DNA of 64,000 nt from Virgibacillus siamensis (GTDB lineage: Bacteria > Bacillota > Bacilli > Bacillales > Amphibacillaceae), in the NCBI RefSeq assembly GCF_900162695.1, contig NZ_FUIH01000007.1:1674001-1738000 (forward strand). The letters run 5' to 3'. Shown here piece by piece: positions 61,134 to 64,000 of this stretch (the first letter of the stretch is position 1; every line of letters starts with the position of its first letter). Below the pieces are notes generated by a model. It did not search any database. It saw only the letters and a program-made list of their open reading frames with translations, and had not been told where the DNA came from. The position numbers and the translations under genes were made by a program.

Positions 61134-61805
61134 TCAGTCTTTTCCCATTTTCTTCTTTAATGCTTTGAATTCATCATCAACTGCTTTATTTTTCTCCATC
61201 TCATCAAATGTATCATCCAATGTTCTGCTTTCGGTTGAGATATCCTCAGTTGTCTCCGCTTCAGCCTCGTACTGCATTACTTTCTCTTCCATCCGCTCAA
61301 AACCTCTTCTCGAATCATCATTTCCGATCGAAGACATCGTACGGTTCATTTTCGCTTTGGTTTTAGCTGATTCAGCGCGTGCAGTAAGTGTATCCTTTTT
61401 CAGTTTCATCTCCTGGAATTCCTTTTTCATCTCATCCAATTTGCTTTTGAGTACTTTTGAATCTTCTGTTGCCTGATCCCATGATTCATTCAGCATGGAT
61501 GCCTGCTTATCATACTCACCTTTGCCTTCCAATGCTTTGCGTGCAAGTTCTTCATCATCAGTCGCAAGTGCCTGTTCAGCCTGATACTGACGCTTATCCG
61601 CCATGGCCCTGGCATCATCCGCTTTCCGTTTTAGCATTTTTTCATTTGCGACCTGCCGGGCTACAGCGGTTTCCATTTCGCGAATGTCCTCTGCCATTTC
61701 ACGTATATATTGTTCAAGCATTTTAACGGGATCCTCCGCTTTATCCAGCATGGCATTCAATTCAGAACCAACTACCGTCGACAGCCGTTTAAAAAATTTA
61801 AACAT
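61134..61805 (-). CDS. pspA: Phage shock protein A (PspA/IM30)
   Basis: A 223-residue PspA/IM30 protein (B. subtilis PspA 227), a peripheral membrane protein that forms ESCRT-III-like assemblies to protect damaged membranes. It begins with the amphipathic helix MFKFFKRLSTVVGSELNAMLDKAEDPVKMLEQYIREMAEDI; the rest is long coiled-coil helices (about 25-185), ending in a charged tail. The ATG at 61805 has AAGGAGG; the longer frame from 61832 is rejected. The sigma-W-type promoter upstream agrees with envelope-stress induction. Confidence 0.94.
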   Translation of the reverse strand: MFKFFKRLSTVVGSELNAMLDKAEDPVKMLEQYIREMAEDIREMETAVARQVANEKMLKRKADDARAMADKRQYQAEQALATDDEELARKALEGKGEYDKQASMLNESWDQATEDSKVLKSKLDEMKKEFQEMKLKKDTLTARAESAKTKAKMNRTMSSIGNDDSRRGFERMEEKVMQYEAEAETTEDISTESRTLDDTFDEMEKNKAVDDEFKALKKKMGKD

Positions 61806-61867
61806 ATTGCGCCTCCTTTTTGATTTAGCCATCCTTTCTCTGTATACCCATTACCTTTACAAAGAAA

Positions 61868-61893
61868 TACGTTTCAGTTCCATAAAAGTTTCA
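61868..61893 (-). promoter_or_regulatory. Sigma-W-type promoter of pspA
   Basis: On the minus strand TGAAAC (61893-61888), 16 bp, CGTA (61871-61868), 62 bp before the pspA start. It matches the sigma-W consensus. Confidence 0.85.
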
Positions 61894-61965
61894 TTAACAT
61901 CATTCTTTTATCAATTTACAGTTCGTTTGTTATAATAAAACCATTCACGAAAAAGAGGTGCTTAT

Positions 61966-63063
61966 ATGTCTGACAGAATCGATACATTATTACACGAAAT
62001 GAAAACCAATGATTTGGAAAGTATGATGGTAACATCAGCCGCAAATTTTTATTACTTGAGCGGCTACTATACAGATCCGCATGAACGGGTAATTGCAGTT
62101 TATATCAGTAAACTTCATGATCCCGTTATTATGGTCCCCTCCATGGAGGAGGAAGATGCCAGGAATGCAGGATGGAAATATGATATCATCGGGTATCAGG
62201 ATCATGAGAATCCATGGGACCTGCTGCTCAGTTACTTAAAACGGAATGACAGTATCCCTGCATCAGTAGGTCTGGAATTAAACCATTTATCAGTTGAACG
62301 CTTTGAGCACATCAAATCCATTTTTCCAAAAGCAGTATTCACAGATACACAGGGAATACTTGCCAATTTACGTGTGCTGAAAAGCAAGAAAGAGTATACA
62401 TTATTGAAGGAGGCGGCATCACTTGCTGACTTTGGTGTGGAGACCGGAATAAAAGCGATTCAAGAAGGCGTGGCTGAACAAAGTATTATTGCCAAGATTG
62501 AATATGAACTTAAAAAACAGGGAGTTCAGGGAATGTCCTTCTCCACCATGGCGCTATCCGGATCCAAAACTGCATCACCGCATGGAAATCCTTCCATGAA
62601 AAAGATTGAAAAAGGTGACCTGGTATTGTTTGATCTCGGCGTTATTTTCGAGGGGTATTGTTCAGATACTACGAGGACGGTTGCTTATAAATCCATAACA
62701 CCAGAACAGGAGAAAATTTATAATACAGTGTTAGAGGCAGAAAATAAAGCGATAGAAGCATCGGTCATTGGAACTCCTGTTGGAAAAATCGATCTGACCG
62801 CACGAAATCATATTGAACAGGCAGGATATGGCAAATACTTTACACATCGAATTGGACATGGTCTTGGTATTGAAACACATGAATATCCTTCCATGCATAG
62901 TAAAAACGAGTTACCGCTTAAACCTGGAATGTGCTATACCATTGAGCCCGGTATTTATGTGCCGGATACAGGCGGTGTACGAATTGAAGATATGATTTTC
63001 ATGACGGAAAACGGCGCCGAATCACTAACCAAATTCCCTAAAGAACTGCAAATTATTGGATAG
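61966..63063 (+). CDS. Xaa-Pro peptidase (M24 family)
   Basis: A 365-residue M24B metallopeptidase like B. subtilis YkvY/YqhT, cleaving Xaa-Pro peptides. The N-terminal creatinase-like domain is about 1-130 (MMVTSAANFYYLSGYYTDPHERV). The pita-bread domain carries the metal ligands in VLFDLGVIFEGYCSDTTRT, HRIGHGLGIETHE, YTIEPGIYVPDTGGVRIEDMIFM. All five ligands can be identified. GAGGTG stands before the ATG. It is divergent from pspA. Repeat copy C begins 10 bp after its stop and supplies the terminator-like structure. Confidence 0.94.
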   Translation: MSDRIDTLLHEMKTNDLESMMVTSAANFYYLSGYYTDPHERVIAVYISKLHDPVIMVPSMEEEDARNAGWKYDIIGYQDHENPWDLLLSYLKRNDSIPASVGLELNHLSVERFEHIKSIFPKAVFTDTQGILANLRVLKSKKEYTLLKEAASLADFGVETGIKAIQEGVAEQSIIAKIEYELKKQGVQGMSFSTMALSGSKTASPHGNPSMKKIEKGDLVLFDLGVIFEGYCSDTTRTVAYKSITPEQEKIYNTVLEAENKAIEASVIGTPVGKIDLTARNHIEQAGYGKYFTHRIGHGLGIETHEYPSMHSKNELPLKPGMCYTIEPGIYVPDTGGVRIEDMIFMTENGAESLTKFPKELQIIG

Positions 63064-63072
63064 AAAAAAACA

Positions 63073-63427
63073 GAGGCCGGGACATATTAAAAAGTGTAAT
63101 TCAAAAGACGAATAGTTAGAAATTTTTAGCGGAGGAAATATACGGAGACTCCTTGAAAAAGGAATACACTTTTTCTGCGTGCGATGTAACGCTCCGCAGC
63201 TTTCCTTGTCCTGCGGGAGGAAAGGCATAGGTGAGACCCCGCAGTGCGACGAGCACCCAGCACGAGGAGGCTCAGCAGCCGCCCGCGGTAAAGAAGACAC
63301 TGCGAAAGCCTGCTTGAGCAGATGTCGCACTTATGCTGGCAGTGAAAGCGTAGTATATTTCCGGAGCGGTTACACGCTCCGTTCATTATTCGGGTTTTAC
63401 TTTGGATACACTTTTTTTCCGGGCCTC
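63073..63427 (+). repeat. Intergenic repeat element, copy C
   Basis: 355 bp between the Xaa-Pro peptidase and SDR genes. The termini are GAGGCCGGGACA (63073-63084) and TCCGGGCCTC (63418-63427), followed by TTTTT, so the whole could fold as a long hairpin with a terminator-like end. Inside are GGAAATATACGGAGACTCC and AGTATATTTCCGGAGCGG, GTGAGACCCCGCAGTGCGAC, GAGGAGGCTCAGCAGCCG, and the 26-base core at 63283-63308. The short frames in it are not genes. Confidence 0.85.
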
Positions 63428-63434
63428 TTTTTAT

Positions 63435-64000
63435 TTATCTATAACGATGAATCACGTCCAGACCGCCTGTCACTTCGAAAACGGAACCGGTAATCATGTC
63501 TGAGTTTTCTTCACACAAATACATAATGGTTCGTGCTATATCTTCACCAGTGCCGGACCTGCCAATTGGGGTTTTACTGTCAAACGTTTTTCTGCTTTCT
63601 TCAATACTGGCTTCTTTCATATCACCAACAATATTCCCCGGGGAAATCATGTTCGAGGTAATCTGATTTTCCGCCTCTTCAAAAGCTAATGTCTTCGTCA
63701 GAGAAGCGAGCCCGCTTTTGGCAGCTGCAAATGCAGCACGGTATGGCCATCCAGATGCACTGTTTGCACCTTGAAATCCATAATTGACAATCCTTCCAAA
63801 TTTCTGTTGACGCATGTGTGGAATTGTGAGCCGTAATAAATAAAAAACTGCACTCAAGTTCCCTTCTACCATTTCATACCATTCATCTTCTGTATAATCC
63901 ATCAATTTTTTCCGATCAAATACAAAAGGGCCGGCATTGTTAATTAAGTAGTCAATCCCGCCAAATTTTGCAATACCTGCATCCACAAGTTTTTTTAATT
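63435..64000 (-). CDS. ytkK: Short-chain dehydrogenase/reductase, YtkK-like (5' end off window)
   Basis: The last 188 codons or so of an SDR protein; the N-terminal cofactor motif lies beyond base 64000, as the frame stays open to the edge. NNAG (FGGIDYLINNAG) and the later PG motif (NMISPGNIVGDM) are clear. The catalytic YxxxK site reads FAAAK: codon 63731-63729 encodes Phe where Tyr is expected, although a Tyr stands four residues before. The upstream Ser region is GANSASGW. It may therefore be a non-classical or inactive SDR. Location near ytkL matches B. subtilis ytkK. Confidence 0.85.
   Translation of the reverse strand, partial: LKKLVDAGIAKFGGIDYLINNAGPFVFDRKKLMDYTEDEWYEMVEGNLSAVFYLLRLTIPHMRQQKFGRIVNYGFQGANSASGWPYRAAFAAAKSGLASLTKTLAFEEAENQITSNMISPGNIVGDMKEASIEESRKTFDSKTPIGRSGTGEDIARTIMYLCEENSDMITGSVFEVTGGLDVIHRYR

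Noticed and set aside
1..64000. CRISPR arrays, prophage or insertion-sequence transposases
   Set aside because: No regular spacer-repeat array and no transposase, integrase or phage structural ORF was seen on either strand; the only dispersed repeats are the non-coding elements described.

Overview
This is a chromosome segment from a low-GC, endospore-forming member of the Bacillaceae. Gene content and order follow the Bacillus subtilis fadB-lcfA-mutS2-polX-pheTS-infC-thrS-dnaI-polA-phoPR-citZ/icd-pyk-pfkA-accAD-dnaE-ytrIH-ytkL region. Several losses and insertions, and the type of intergenic repeat, suggest a halotolerant genus near Virgibacillus, Lentibacillus or Oceanobacillus. That genus assignment is inference. 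Sporulation is implied by sspI, ytrH/ytrI (with a sigma-E-like promoter), ytvI and ytxC. No tRNA, rRNA, CRISPR array, prophage or transposase gene was seen.

Layout, left to right. 1-3.6 kb: fatty-acid degradation (enoyl-CoA hydratase, FadR, acyl-CoA ligase) with a FadR operator. 3.6-10.1 kb: DNA maintenance and division (mutS2, polX, cvpA-like, zapA, rnhC). 10.4-15 kb: pheST under a T-box, and an rRNA methyltransferase. 15.1-20.2 kb: sspI, then an accessory four-gene operon for an ABC-2 exporter and an anchored surface protein. 20.3-23.4 kb: M42 aminopeptidase, dimeric dUTPase, sigma-W-type ysdB, VTT membrane protein, DUF1294. 23.4-27.1 kb: translation block infC-rpmI-rplT with an L20-leader-like attenuator, then thrS with a T-box. 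27.2-31.5 kb: primosome (dnaB, dnaI), nrdR, ytxC. 31.6-39.7 kb: gapB with a CcpN-like operator pair, coaE, mutM, polA, phoPR, MaoC-like protein. 39.8-50 kb: central carbon metabolism (icd, citZ, pyk, pfkA) and acetyl-CoA carboxylase (accDA) with a GntR regulator. 50.1-64 kb: malic enzyme, dnaE, ytrHI, nrnA, ytoI, prepilin peptidase, ytkL, pspA, an Xaa-Pro peptidase, and the end of an SDR gene.

Several genes are linked by regulatory DNA that can be read directly. FadR has a near-consensus box just downstream of its own promoter. The malic enzyme-gntR-accD-accA cluster has a perfect 17-bp FadR(GntR)-type palindrome beside its promoter. gapB has two identical inverted CcpN-type boxes. pheS and thrS have T-boxes with UUC and ACC specifiers. 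ysdB and pspA have TGAAAC-N16/17-CGTA sigma-W promoters.

The least ordinary parts are a family of intergenic repeats and the 15.6-20.2 kb ABC operon. The repeats have GGCTGGGACA-type termini and a shared 26-base core, one copy carries five 21-bp tandem units, and one copy has become part of an 86-codon ORF in front of polX. Also notable are a 24-codon membrane peptide between yshE and lcfA, a PhoR without its extracytoplasmic sensor, and an SDR with Phe in place of the catalytic Tyr. No clearly new multi-gene system was found; the ABC operon is the best candidate.
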